Shown: positions 55,625 through 64,000 of the stretch, piece by piece
How positions within the stretch are numbered: position 1 is the first letter of the stretch
How the letters are laid out: each line of letters opens with the position of its first letter
Source: Amanita rubescens
Taxonomy: Eukaryota > Basidiomycota > Agaricomycetes > Agaricales > Amanitaceae
NCBI GenBank assembly: GCA_015039365.1
Contig: WION01000041.1
Span: forward strand, 1-64,000
Direction: 5' to 3'
Length of the DNA stretch: 64,000 nucleotides
Program-made: the position numbers and the translations under genes
The notes under the pieces: model-generated
Database searches by the model: none
Seen by the model: the letters and a program-made list of their open reading frames with translations, nothing else
What the model was told of the DNA's origin: nothing

Positions 55625-57498
55625 CTATACCCACAAACCATCCGATCCCCCCGCTCTTCCGCATCCGCTCCTGTAACCAACACAGCCGCACATGCCACCA
55701 GTTCCATAGGTCGAGGTAGTTTCACCATGAGCAACGCATTGCAGGAAGTATGTCCTTTTTTCACCTTCAGAGTTATCAGGAATCAATACCCTGGCTTTGT
55801 AGTAGCAATCCTTCGAGGTGTCAAATAGAAACCACTGAACGTCGCTCCGAACTGACTTTTCGGGTGTAAAGTAAACCACTGCGTACTCCGCAAGAAGGCC
55901 GTTCGGTGTGCAGATGGCTTCGTATTCGTCAGAGACGGCCATAATAGATCCTCCCTTTTGCATCAGAGTCTGCGGTGCCCAGGAGAAACCAGGCTCCTTG
56001 AGCTTTGGGACGGACATGAAGATGATACTGGGTGGGAGTTTGTCAACGCGAAGTAAGAACGTTCTCATACGTTCATCTGGTGGTAGATTTGCCAACTCTC
56101 TTGCATCGACATTCGCCAGACCGGCGATGGCCAGGGTCTCGTCTTCAGCCTTGCTCGTTGTCCTCCACACTAGGGAACGTGCCAAATCACCGATCCCAAA
56201 CACTGAAGAGTCCCTGTGGAGGGAGTGTTGGTATTTCGTCAGGCGGAAAATCTCGCTAGCCAGGTTTGTCAAGAGACAGTCGAGAACATCTCCTCCGACG
56301 GGAATCGAGTCACCGACGTCCGTCAGGCCATCTGCGAAAACGAAAATAAGGCGACGGGCTAATAAGCCTTCGGGCTAATAAGCCTTCTTGCAGAGTCCAA
56401 AGGCGCTGCATCCATCCGCACGAAAGGATGGCAAGTAGTTTCTCCTCCAAAGGGGCAGATACCGAACAGTGTCGGATCCCAGAGTCCAATACAAGCGTTG
56501 TGCTCGCATTTCGGTACGTTTTTGCCATGAGCCCTATCGCCCGCTTCTCGCATCTCGGGGACGCATAGTGAGTCCATCCAGAACGCACACGCGTCATTGG
56601 ATACTACTTGTTTCACCTTTTTTGAAAGACCCTGAATCTGACACCTCGGAAGCCCTTTCTCCGTCGTACTCCCCAGCCCATCTGCCCATACATGAGATAT
56701 TGCAACATAAGAAACCTCGGATGCTCGAAGAACTGAGAATTCATTTCTCATCGAGTCGTATTGTACAACGGGGATCTCTCCCAATTGTAGGGTCTGTAGG
56801 ACAGGCTCTAAGGGAGGTATAATGAACGGACAATCGCATGAAGGCTCCACGTGCCTATTGCGGTACGTGCTACTGTCGATATCATTGATAATGCATGCTT
56901 CCGTACTGCATTTCGCATGACCATCACCGTCGCCATCACGGACGAAGGGAGTCCTTGTGCTCGCGTACCCCAAAGAACAAACCCCAGTGTCACCAACAAT
57001 TCTAGCGACGAACGGGCACCAGCCACTTTGAACCATGCCTTTGTGACGAAGGTCGGTGAGAGCATGGATGAATGTCCAGGAGATACCCTGTCGAAGAGAC
57101 ACAGGGAACACTCGCCTCGAGGACGTCAAAGCTTCTCCGATGGCGGCGCTTGCTAGTAGAATCGCAGAATGGGATTCCCAAGGAATATGGGCGAGACGAA
57201 AAGGGCTGCGACCGGATTGTGTGAGTTCGAGGAGGAGTAAACGGTTCGCGGCCGATAATGCTTCTTCGACGCGCTGCGCCCACTGACGACATTTATCGAT
57301 ATCGGTTTGTGCCAGTTGTCGTATTCGACTACGCCAGTCAGCTAGCAGATTCGGAAGGTGGTCGTCGACGAGGACTGTGCATCCGTCATTATTTGATAGA
57401 AGGATACTTTCGAAAAGTTTCGTCTCCATGACTGCCTCCAAGAGCCCGAACGTGAGATGGCTTTGAGCATGTGCGGCAACTTCTTCGACGCCGGCCAT
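55625..57498 (-). pseudogene. HET-domain (heterokaryon incompatibility) gene with disabling lesions
   Basis: Start MAGVEEVAAHAQSHLTFGLL at 57498. After ~250 residues with a Cys/His-rich patch comes the HET core: VSYVAISHVWADGLGS, CAFWMDSLCVP, RAIGLMAKTYRNASTTLVLD, GWMQRLWTLQEGLLARR, and downstream TDVGDSIPVGG, YQHSLHRDSSVFGIGDL, EDETLAIAGLANVDARE and VPKLKEPGFSWAPQTLM. HET proteins trigger cell death on fusion with incompatible strains. Two lesions: the frame shifts between LCVP and RAIGLM (~56545-56555), and a 16-bp tandem duplication at 56356-56387 puts the rest out of frame; removing one copy restores the family pattern ARRL-(I)-FVFADGL. The end may be 55625 or 55519. Confidence 0.78.
56356..56387. 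repeat. 16-bp tandem duplication inside the HET gene
   Basis: GGGCTAATAAGCCTTC occurs twice directly in tandem (56356-56371, 56372-56387). As 16 is not a multiple of three, it shifts the frame. Confidence 0.93.
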
Positions 57499-57594
57499 GG
57501 TCCGACTCCTGTGCATATAGTCCTTGAATGATAATAGAGGGTACCCGTCGTGCTTTCCCCCTAACCAAGGCGCAGGCCGAAAGATGTATCGGTG

Positions 57595-57985
57595 AACTGC
57601 AGGTGCAAGAGGATGTCTAGGAAGGTCTGAAGGTGTTAAAGACCTTCCATGCGCTGAAGTCCGTGCGTTCTCATCTGGGTGTCTGACCCCTCGAGATCTT
57701 GCGCTGATGGAGCTTGGGATTGTGAGTCAGTTTCTTGGACTGGCGGTGTGGACGAGTAATTGGGAACTGCGGGTGCAAGAGAAGGTTGAGGAACATCTAA
57801 AGGTGTCTCGTGCGATGTGTCCCCATCTGGGCGCAGATCGGACGCCTCGGGATCCTGTGCCGGTGGAGCTTGGGATTGTTGCGTCGAACTCAGATGTGAG
57901 TCAGTTTCTTGGACTGGCGGTTTGCTTGAGTAATCGTGAACTGCGGGAGGTGTTGAAGGCGTCTCCTGCGCCAACGTGTCCTCAA
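57595..57985. repeat. Imperfect tandem repeat, coding-like on the minus strand
   Basis: About three diverged units of roughly 130-180 bp share blocks such as GAGTCAGTTTCTTGGACTGG and GGTGGAGCTTGGGATTGT. Read on the minus strand the units give PPVQETDS, QSQAPPAQDPEASD and VPNYSS-type peptides without stops over ~118 codons (57636-57992). It may be an exon of a disordered protein or only a decayed satellite. Confidence 0.5.
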
Positions 57986-58476
57986 CTATCATCAGTGAAT
58001 TTCGAATTCAACGCGAGAAATATGTCGACCACATACCAACGCTGGAGGGTATCGTGACACAACACAGATATCCAAAACATGAGCGGAAGAAATTGCGTGT
58101 AGGAACACTCATCGCGAGTGGGTGTCATAGGAAGAGGTGAGCCACAGAAACAGATCGGCCTGCTATAGCTTCGTGGTCATTGACACTATATACAATCATC
58201 CATGAGGCGAACGTGCCAACACTACATGATTCCCCAAGTCAGAGTCTCGAGGCCTAGCAGTGAAGTTCAAATACTTACATCGTGGACAGAAGCAACCCAT
58301 TACATAATTCAACGTACAGCAATCTTTCCTCTTTTGCAGGCCAGCCCACAACAGCGTCTCGCCCCTGCCTATTTCAATGGACCCAGCTTAGCGCCGGAGG
58401 CCAGGCCTGGGAGTGCACACACTACGAACGCCTTCCACACGCGCTTTTTGGCGCCCTCCATCATTCTACTTTCGCA

Positions 58477-59735
58477 ATGTCCACCAGGTTCGTCTTGAGC
58501 TTGCTTCACTGAACCAACGGAGATTCTGAAAAACGTTGATTCACTCACAGGACTTCGCTCAGAGAGACATGGATCCATCCGGGAGATCTACTTCCAGTAC
58601 TAACATTGATTGGTCCGGACATCATCCAGCGTGCTCTTGCCCAACTCTCTGGACATGTTTTTACCCCGATCACCTTTTCGTTCGGATGGGTCGCTTATGC
58701 ATTCGGAAGCCTCGCTCTAGCCCTCGGAGGTGGAAGGCTTATGCCGCAACCTTCGTCGTCTATTGTTATCAATGGAAAAACTGGGTACGCCCTTGGGCCG
58801 TGCAGCTTTTCCATTCTGTTGCCCTGCTGAATGGACGATTTAGGTATGTGCGCAATAACAATAGTTGGATCCTCGGCTGTATCCTCTCCAATTTCGCCCA
58901 CTGGAAACCAAAACCTGTGGAAGACGCCTTACGAAAGGTGTTGGAGGAAGCGACTAGCAATGATATCATGAAAGCAAGCAAGGCCGGCGGAGAGCCACCC
59001 CTGCCACGCACTCAAGCCGGCTTAATTATTTCTGTTTTCTCCCCTTCTTCCAAGTGGAAAGCTGGTGTTCCTGTTGCTGACTGGGTATACTACAGCGGCA
59101 TCCCAGGTATTTTGCTTCAGTTGGGGATCTCCGTGATTCCCGGGGTTATCCGCAGGGAATGGAACCTTCTGCTTATAACCGGCGCTGGTATCCTCCTTGC
59201 CTTAGCAACCGCTGCACTACCCCAATGGAGGATCGAGAAATGGGGCTGTCGTCGCGCAGAGAAGACCGTCATTCTCACTTCTGGAAATGGCGCTCAGCAT
59301 GCGCTGGTCATCATAGGTGATCAAGACTTCTTAGACCTTGAGGCGCTTGCTGCTGCACGCCCAACATGGTCTCGATTTAACTTGTTCTGCACGATTATGC
59401 TAGCCCTGCTGTGGATTGTACATCTCATCATCGTCCTCGGTGCTAAAGCGAATCCCTGGTTCCTTGTGGCGGTCGGAGGGATTGGGATGTTGCACAACAT
59501 CATGGTTGCTGTGCTTCCCCGCAGGCCCGAGGCACTGGGTTTGCCTCTGGAATTTGGGGGATGCATTGCTAATCGGAAAACTATGGGGGCATTACAAGAA
59601 GTAGAAATTCAATATCCTGGGGTCGGTTTGGCGATGAAGAGCACCTTCTTTCCTGGAGGGTTGCGAGAAGATGAAGAAGAGTGGTGGGATGGTAAAGCCG
59701 CTGAGTTTAAGGCTCGTACTGCACTGCTAGAGTGA
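58477..59735 (+). CDS. Multi-pass membrane protein of unknown function (378 aa)
   Basis: Exons 58477-58487, 58551-58784 and 58844-59735 sum to 1137 nt in frame. The tiny first exon codes MSTR and is followed by TSLRETWIHPGDLLPVLTLI, then a hydrophobic segment FGWVAYAFGSLALALGGGRL. After the second intron: YVRNNNSWILGCILSNFAHW, WVYYSGIPGILLQLGISVIP, LLLITGAGILLALATAALPQ, CTIMLALLWIVHLIIVLGAK and WFLVAVGGIGMLHNIMVAVL, so about five or six membrane spans. It ends in an acidic tail. I have seen similar proteins only as hypothetical fungal membrane proteins. An unspliced reading from 58536 would give a wrong N-terminus. Confidence 0.75.
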
Positions 59736-60126
59736 CCCAAGATGCTGCTACAGGTACCAGGAGCATTTCAATGCCCAATTACGTGACAATTATGGCCTTT
59801 TTAGTCCTCAGTAGTTACCGAACCGAACGTGATGAGGTTTAGGTGGATGAGGCCTCCTCCGCTCGTTGTACGTACGTACTATCTGTACTGTAGAACGTTG
59901 AATGCCAGTTTTATGTGTCGTGTTCTCATTCTCGCTTAATCCTTGCTCGAATCATCACACGCTAGGAAAGTCACAAGTCCTCCTTGCCGTTTAGTGCACT
60001 CGGAAAGCGCTCGGTCTTCGACCTCGTCAGTGAAGCACACTCGTCACTCGATCCCCATTTGGCCAGTTTTTGGCCCATGCGTGAACAACCCCGCTTGCTG
60101 ATTCTGACAGTGACTCCCTTGACACA
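59736..60126. other. Intergenic, promoter side of the Nudix gene
   Basis: No gene seen. Confidence 0.5.
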
Positions 60127-60933
60127 ATGGCATCACCCCAAGGACAGCATGAGACTCCCTCGCACAACCGCCCCGACGCACTCTCCGCCCTCATAGCCTT
60201 CTCCGACACCATCCGTGCTGGCCTCCGCATCACACACCCTCCCGATCCCGCGCGACGCCGTGCATACACCCCACCCCCACGTCTCCCGTCCCCTTCTCAA
60301 GCACTCTCTGCCTTCTCCTCATCGCCCGCGAATCCTGACAGCGGCTGGTGTTCCCCAAACTTCGCACTCGGCGCAGGGATGGTCATCATCCAGCCCGCCA
60401 CTCATCGGGTCGTCGTGCTGCACAGCCCTAGCGAGACTGACGGCCAGTGGTTCTTCCCGAGAGGGCGGAAGGATATCGGGGAATCGCTGCAACAGGCTGC
60501 ACTGCGCGAGGCTCATGAGGAGGCGCGTGTAATTTCTGATAAGGTGCTAAAAACTTAAGTGCAGCAGTCAGGATACCAACCGGAGCTCTTTCCTGTGTAT
60601 CACTTGACGCGTCAGCCACCACCTGCCGACGACCCAGATGCAAGACAGAGACCGAACACGGAGCCTATCTACACAACTACCACATTTTGGACACGTACAG
60701 GAGCTGAGTATCTGACGTTCTGGTATGTTGGACGTATAGCGGAAGATGCGGTTCCGAAAGACAAGAAGCTCTCGCCGAGTGAGTTGGATTACACGACGCA
60801 TTTGCTCACGTACAAAGAAGCGTTGGCACGAGTGTGGGGGCAGCAGAAGGCAGTCATGGAGTATGCATGGGCCGTATACATTTATACACTGAGAATGGAA
60901 GGCGAACAAATATCGAAGGGCGCGCTCTTCTAG
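60127..60933 (+). CDS. Nudix hydrolase with intron inside the Nudix box
   Basis: Nudix enzymes cleave nucleoside-diphosphate-linked compounds using a GX5EX7REUXEEXGU box. Here the box begins GRKDIGESLQQAALREAHEE, preceded by GQWFFPRG, then is interrupted by a short in-frame intron with a stop codon (~60520-60570), and resumes with GYQPELFPVYHLTRQ. Upstream NFALGAGMVIIQPATHRVVV is the first Nudix strand; downstream LTFWYVGRIAED and the ELDYTTHLLTYKEAL helix follow. The N-terminal ~60 residues are Pro/Ser-rich. A GT-AG choice (36 nt) leaves EEAR before QSGY, whereas a GC-AG intron (45 nt) yields EESGY, the exact family box. Convergent with the GT2 gene. Confidence 0.82.
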
Positions 60934-61027
60934 GTGTCTGTGAGTTGCTTACTTGGACTTGGCTGATGAGTGTTGACGTGAACAATTCTTCTCAGGCTGC
61001 ACATGTATCAAATAAACTAGTCGACAC

Positions 61028-62077
61028 TTAAACATGTAAATGATGAAATACGGCTACAGCTATAATTGCCCTCTGTAGATTATCCATTCGTTCTTCATTC
61101 ATGGGTCCTTTGCCCAATCTGCCCGCGAACAAGTCGAATCGCCTCCCAATCATGAAATCGCCTTGCGCTATTACACCATGGAGCCGGCCCACATCACGGG
61201 TCAATCGAATTCCGGTACTCTCAATAATGGCCATAACCCATTTCCATCCCGTAAGCGTCGTATTCATGCCGCGATGGTGCTCGGTAATTTTCCACAAATG
61301 TTTATAGCAATCGTGAATGATATTCGCCACAATGGTGGCAACGAGCATCCTGATCGAAAGGATCGGCGAATCCCAGAGCGGTAGTGCCAAGGGCAACACA
61401 ATGGAGACAAGGCCACTGAGGAAGAGCAATTCCGCACTATTCGGGCAGTAATCCCAGTAGCAATACTCAGGAAAGCGTTTAAGCAATACCCCATCGGCGT
61501 AGGCCCACCTATAGAAACGGCGGTACGAACGATGACCATTATACCACCATGGGTGGTTTACAATCACCTTTGGTGCAGCGGTAAATCCCTTTAGCCCATG
61601 AGCCAAGAAGAATTTACGTTTCCGTAAACAAAATTCGACGTCTTCTCCACCGCCAGCCTTTGGATAACTCAGGCCGTACCAGACGTCGTCTCGAATATTT
61701 CTTCGAGCAATGAGGTTTGCGGTAACGCCCCATGGAATATCATGCTTTATTTTCGTTGCAATATCGAAGAAGAACGCAACGCCAGAAATCAGTACGGCAG
61801 TCGTGAAAATATTTTGAGATTGGGGGAATAATGATCTTCCGGCGAATCCAGCTGCAGTCGGGTATTCTCTGATCACTTTCTCTGCCTCGACGAGCAAATC
61901 AGAATGTGGAATAGTATCGTCGTCAAGGAAAGCTATCCAATCTGCTGCAGATTCTTCCATTCCTCTGTTACGAGACCCAGATGCTCCAATGTTGGTGGCA
62001 TCACGTCGGATGCGCACGTCAGGGCGATAGTACCCGTTCTTGTTCTCTCCAGGTAAGGACGTCTTCTGGCTAAACAT
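61028..62077 (-). CDS. Family 2 glycosyltransferase, N-terminally truncated (349 aa)
   Basis: Single exon. VRIRRDATNIGASGSRNRGM, DWIAFLDDDTIPHSDLLVEA (DDD in place of DxD, metal and sugar-nucleotide binding), KAGGGEDVEFCLRKRKFFLA (the ED motif) and VNHPWWYNGHRSYRRFYRWA are GT2/GT-A features, followed by two or three hydrophobic segments (LLFLSGLVSIVLPLALPLW, MLVATIVANIIHDCY). GT2 proteins normally start ~70-90 residues earlier with an IIPTYNR-type nucleotide-binding strand. Only ~156 bp separate this start from the divergent F-box gene at 62234, and no such strand is found there. Either it is a 5'-truncated relic or an atypical protein. Substrate unknown. Confidence 0.7.
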   Translation of the reverse strand: MFSQKTSLPGENKNGYYRPDVRIRRDATNIGASGSRNRGMEESAADWIAFLDDDTIPHSDLLVEAEKVIREYPTAAGFAGRSLFPQSQNIFTTAVLISGVAFFFDIATKIKHDIPWGVTANLIARRNIRDDVWYGLSYPKAGGGEDVEFCLRKRKFFLAHGLKGFTAAPKVIVNHPWWYNGHRSYRRFYRWAYADGVLLKRFPEYCYWDYCPNSAELLFLSGLVSIVLPLALPLWDSPILSIRMLVATIVANIIHDCYKHLWKITEHHRGMNTTLTGWKWVMAIIESTGIRLTRDVGRLHGVIAQGDFMIGRRFDLFAGRLGKGPMNEERMDNLQRAIIAVAVFHHLHV

Positions 62078-62233
62078 TGTTTTTCGAAAGCTATTGTCTT
62101 TCTAGTTCAGACGAGTTGGGCGAATTATAATGAACATGACAGAGCATGTGTCCGACGGTTTCAGGGACAATATTCCCCTTAATATTTCGATTAGGTAAAA
62201 CTGTGTTCGAGGCCCATTACGTAATCTCACAGC

Positions 62234-63661
62234 ATGAACATCATCTTCGACCTGCCCACTGAGGTCCTAACCGAAATCGTATGCCAATGCGACAATCTGG
62301 TCATTTCAGAAACTTGCAAAACATTTGCTGCAGTCACGCAGTCTATCTCATCGCTTTGGACAACTGTGATTCTCTGTCCTCGCCAATTTACCATTGACGG
62401 ACCCTATTTCCTTCGAGCCCGGATCTTGCGTACCAAGGGCGCGATGCTTACTGTATACATAGAACTTACAGAACGCACGAAGGAAGTTTCAGCTCTGTGC
62501 AAGCTGTTGGCAGAGTACAATGGCCAAATTCGCGAATTTGGCCTCAGCGCGCAGACAGCCTTCTTGGCGGGCGGTGTTGTCTATGATGTCTTTCCGAACG
62601 TGGGGGCGTTCCAAGCACTCGAGGTGCTTTCTATCTTGTCAGAGAGCGAGTCGGATTACATGTTGAAACCTAAATGGCCACGACTGGATATGGTACTCGC
62701 AGATGCCACTAACAAATTTCCCAATTTGCAAAAGCTACATATGAACAGCTTTTACGACTGCGTGCCGATATTACCCCTATCTGCGTCCTTTTCCAACCTG
62801 AGTACGCTCGTCCTCGACGGATCACGAGAGGATGAAATTGCTTATCCTGCACTTATCGCGGCGCTTCTCAATTGTACGCCTCAGCTGGAATCGTTATGGA
62901 TGAAGCACCACCTTTGGCAGACTCCGAACTTGTATGATGTGACACCACCTACGGCTTCGGGCGTGGTCAAGGGACGACCAGGATCGGAGATTTCGTTGGA
63001 TATTCGATTGCCAAGGCTGAAGCATCTGGCAGTATCGGTTCCTGGGACTGCGTGCGATTTGATTGGATGTATCACGGCGCCCATGGTCGAAGATTTGCAT
63101 TTAGATGGCTCGCGTGAGCCAGAATATGAAGAAGGCGAACGGATTGATTACGGATGGGAAAATGAGGATACAACAACGGTGTGCAAGGCATTGAGGCTTT
63201 TTGCATCTCGGTGTCGGAGCGTACGCCGATTTGCAGTCACGTCAGTGTATTTATCGCGAAATGTGTGGGATTGGATTATGTTTGGAGAGGATGAGAGGGG
63301 GCCGCCGTTTCCAATGCTGGAGTGCATCGCATTGCATGGAATAATTGATGCCGCGTGGAGTGGTTTCGATGACGAGTTACTGGAGAAGTTTGCGCGTGAA
63401 CCGATTCTGCCGCTCAAGAGGCTTGTTTTGTTGTACTGCGACTTTCCATTGCATGCGTCTACGGTGGTGGAGGCATTTCGAGCGAGCGGGGCAAATGAAT
63501 TGGAATGCGATGAATATGTTCCGGTGTGGGAGGCGGATGAGTGGGAGCAGCTGGAAGAACTTGGTGTGTCTTTGATATATTGGGAAGCGTCGGAAATGGT
63601 AGAGGACTTTTGGTGGACTTATGGACTCAGTATTGACGCGGCAGATAGCGAAGTATATTAG
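62234..63661 (+). CDS. F-box-like protein, intronless (475 aa)
   Basis: MNIIFDLPTEVLTEIVCQCD is an F-box-like start, followed by CKTFAAVTQSISSLWTTVIL. The body has leucine-rich stretches (FSNLSTLVLDGS, LPRLKHLAVSVPG, VEDLHLDGS, PLKRLVLLYCDFPLH). The C-terminus is acidic and Trp/Glu-rich, ending at TAG 63659-63661. A typical Agaricomycete F-box/LRR-like SCF adaptor candidate. Divergent with the truncated GT2 gene, only 156 bp apart. Confidence 0.85.
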   Translation: MNIIFDLPTEVLTEIVCQCDNLVISETCKTFAAVTQSISSLWTTVILCPRQFTIDGPYFLRARILRTKGAMLTVYIELTERTKEVSALCKLLAEYNGQIREFGLSAQTAFLAGGVVYDVFPNVGAFQALEVLSILSESESDYMLKPKWPRLDMVLADATNKFPNLQKLHMNSFYDCVPILPLSASFSNLSTLVLDGSREDEIAYPALIAALLNCTPQLESLWMKHHLWQTPNLYDVTPPTASGVVKGRPGSEISLDIRLPRLKHLAVSVPGTACDLIGCITAPMVEDLHLDGSREPEYEEGERIDYGWENEDTTTVCKALRLFASRCRSVRRFAVTSVYLSRNVWDWIMFGEDERGPPFPMLECIALHGIIDAAWSGFDDELLEKFAREPILPLKRLVLLYCDFPLHASTVVEAFRASGANELECDEYVPVWEADEWEQLEELGVSLIYWEASEMVEDFWWTYGLSIDAADSEVY

Positions 63662-64000
63662 AGATCTAAAACGCTGCCACTCGCTTCTCATGTAAGTTCT
63701 GAACCCTCTTATGTTGGTTCCCGTAGCCACAGATATGATCTAGGTTGGGTAATGTTACTTTGAGGTTTACTACACTTACGGAAAGTAACACAGGTCCGCA
63801 GTAACATCACTGTTCCTACTGTATAAAGACCATTCAGGATATATAGGTGTGAATATGAACAAAGCGATTCAACTTCAAGGTACAGTACATTGAGTGGAGG
63901 GCCTACGCCGGTCAACAAGCCTGCCTGCTTGCAGTAAGCAAAAGAAGCAACATCGTCCCTGAGCTTCCACGTATGACGTCATTCCGCGACCCGATCGGCC
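63662..64000. other. 3' flank, no feature seen
   Basis: No gene recognised up to the end of the window. Confidence 0.5.

Noticed and set aside
58536..59735. A 399-residue unspliced reading of the membrane protein gene
   Set aside because: It reads through two introns; the spliced model from 58477 gives a coherent membrane protein and exact frame.
1..64000. CRISPR arrays, operons, bacterial promoters or prophage
   Set aside because: Spliceosomal introns and fungal families throughout; no regularly spaced direct repeats seen.

Overview
The window reads as nuclear DNA of a mushroom-forming basidiomycete (Agaricomycetes, most likely Agaricales). The evidence is genes split by many 45-65 nt GT-AG introns with CTAAT/CTAAC-type branch sites, tight gene spacing on both strands, and a typical family mix: a divergent G-alpha, several F-box proteins, a HET-domain gene, MOV10/SDE3-like helicases, H-type and R-type lectins, and ChAPs. 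This is inference from content; no taxonomic marker gene is present.

Layout. 0-5.4 kb: two tandem MOV10/SDE3-like RNA helicase copies, both carrying frameshifts. 7.3-9.6 kb: an Agaricomycete-type G-alpha subunit. 10-13 kb: one arm (A) of a ~2.1 kb inverted segmental duplication holding an intact F-box gene and an 825-bp transposon with 94-bp terminal inverted repeats. The other arm (B, 53.3-55.5 kb) holds a broken F-box copy and the unoccupied transposon target site. 13.5-29.4 kb: a conserved block, nearly all on the minus strand: a Tup1-like WD40 protein without its N-terminus, a small secreted cysteine-rich protein, tRNA-Val(CAC), a NIPA Mg transporter, an Hsp20, a coiled-coil protein, an F-box protein, a ChAPs exomer component and aspartokinase. 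29.4-35.4 kb: poorly conserved, repeat-bearing, with fragments and one neat four-exon gene of unknown function. 35.5-37.2 kb: an ENT nucleoside transporter.

37.4-48.8 kb is the most distinctive region. It holds a secreted protein with an ADP-ribosyltransferase/DUF3990-like pattern, two HAD (MDP-1-like) genes each with a long extra C-terminal domain, three intronless 277-residue H-type lectins, and a ricin-B (R-type) lectin. The HAD and lectin genes form two divergent pairs arranged as mirror images around ~42 kb, which suggests duplication of a HAD-lectin unit. The carbohydrate-binding content fits a fungal chemical-defence locus, but that role is inferred.

50-64 kb: a disordered protein with a KEN motif, the F-box pseudogene arm, a HET-domain gene broken by a 16-bp tandem duplication and a second frameshift, a membrane protein, a Nudix hydrolase, a GT2 glycosyltransferase lacking its N-terminal strand, and a further F-box gene.

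Gene decay (helicases, F-box arm B, HET) and recent mobile activity are concentrated in the accessory parts; the housekeeping genes between them look intact.
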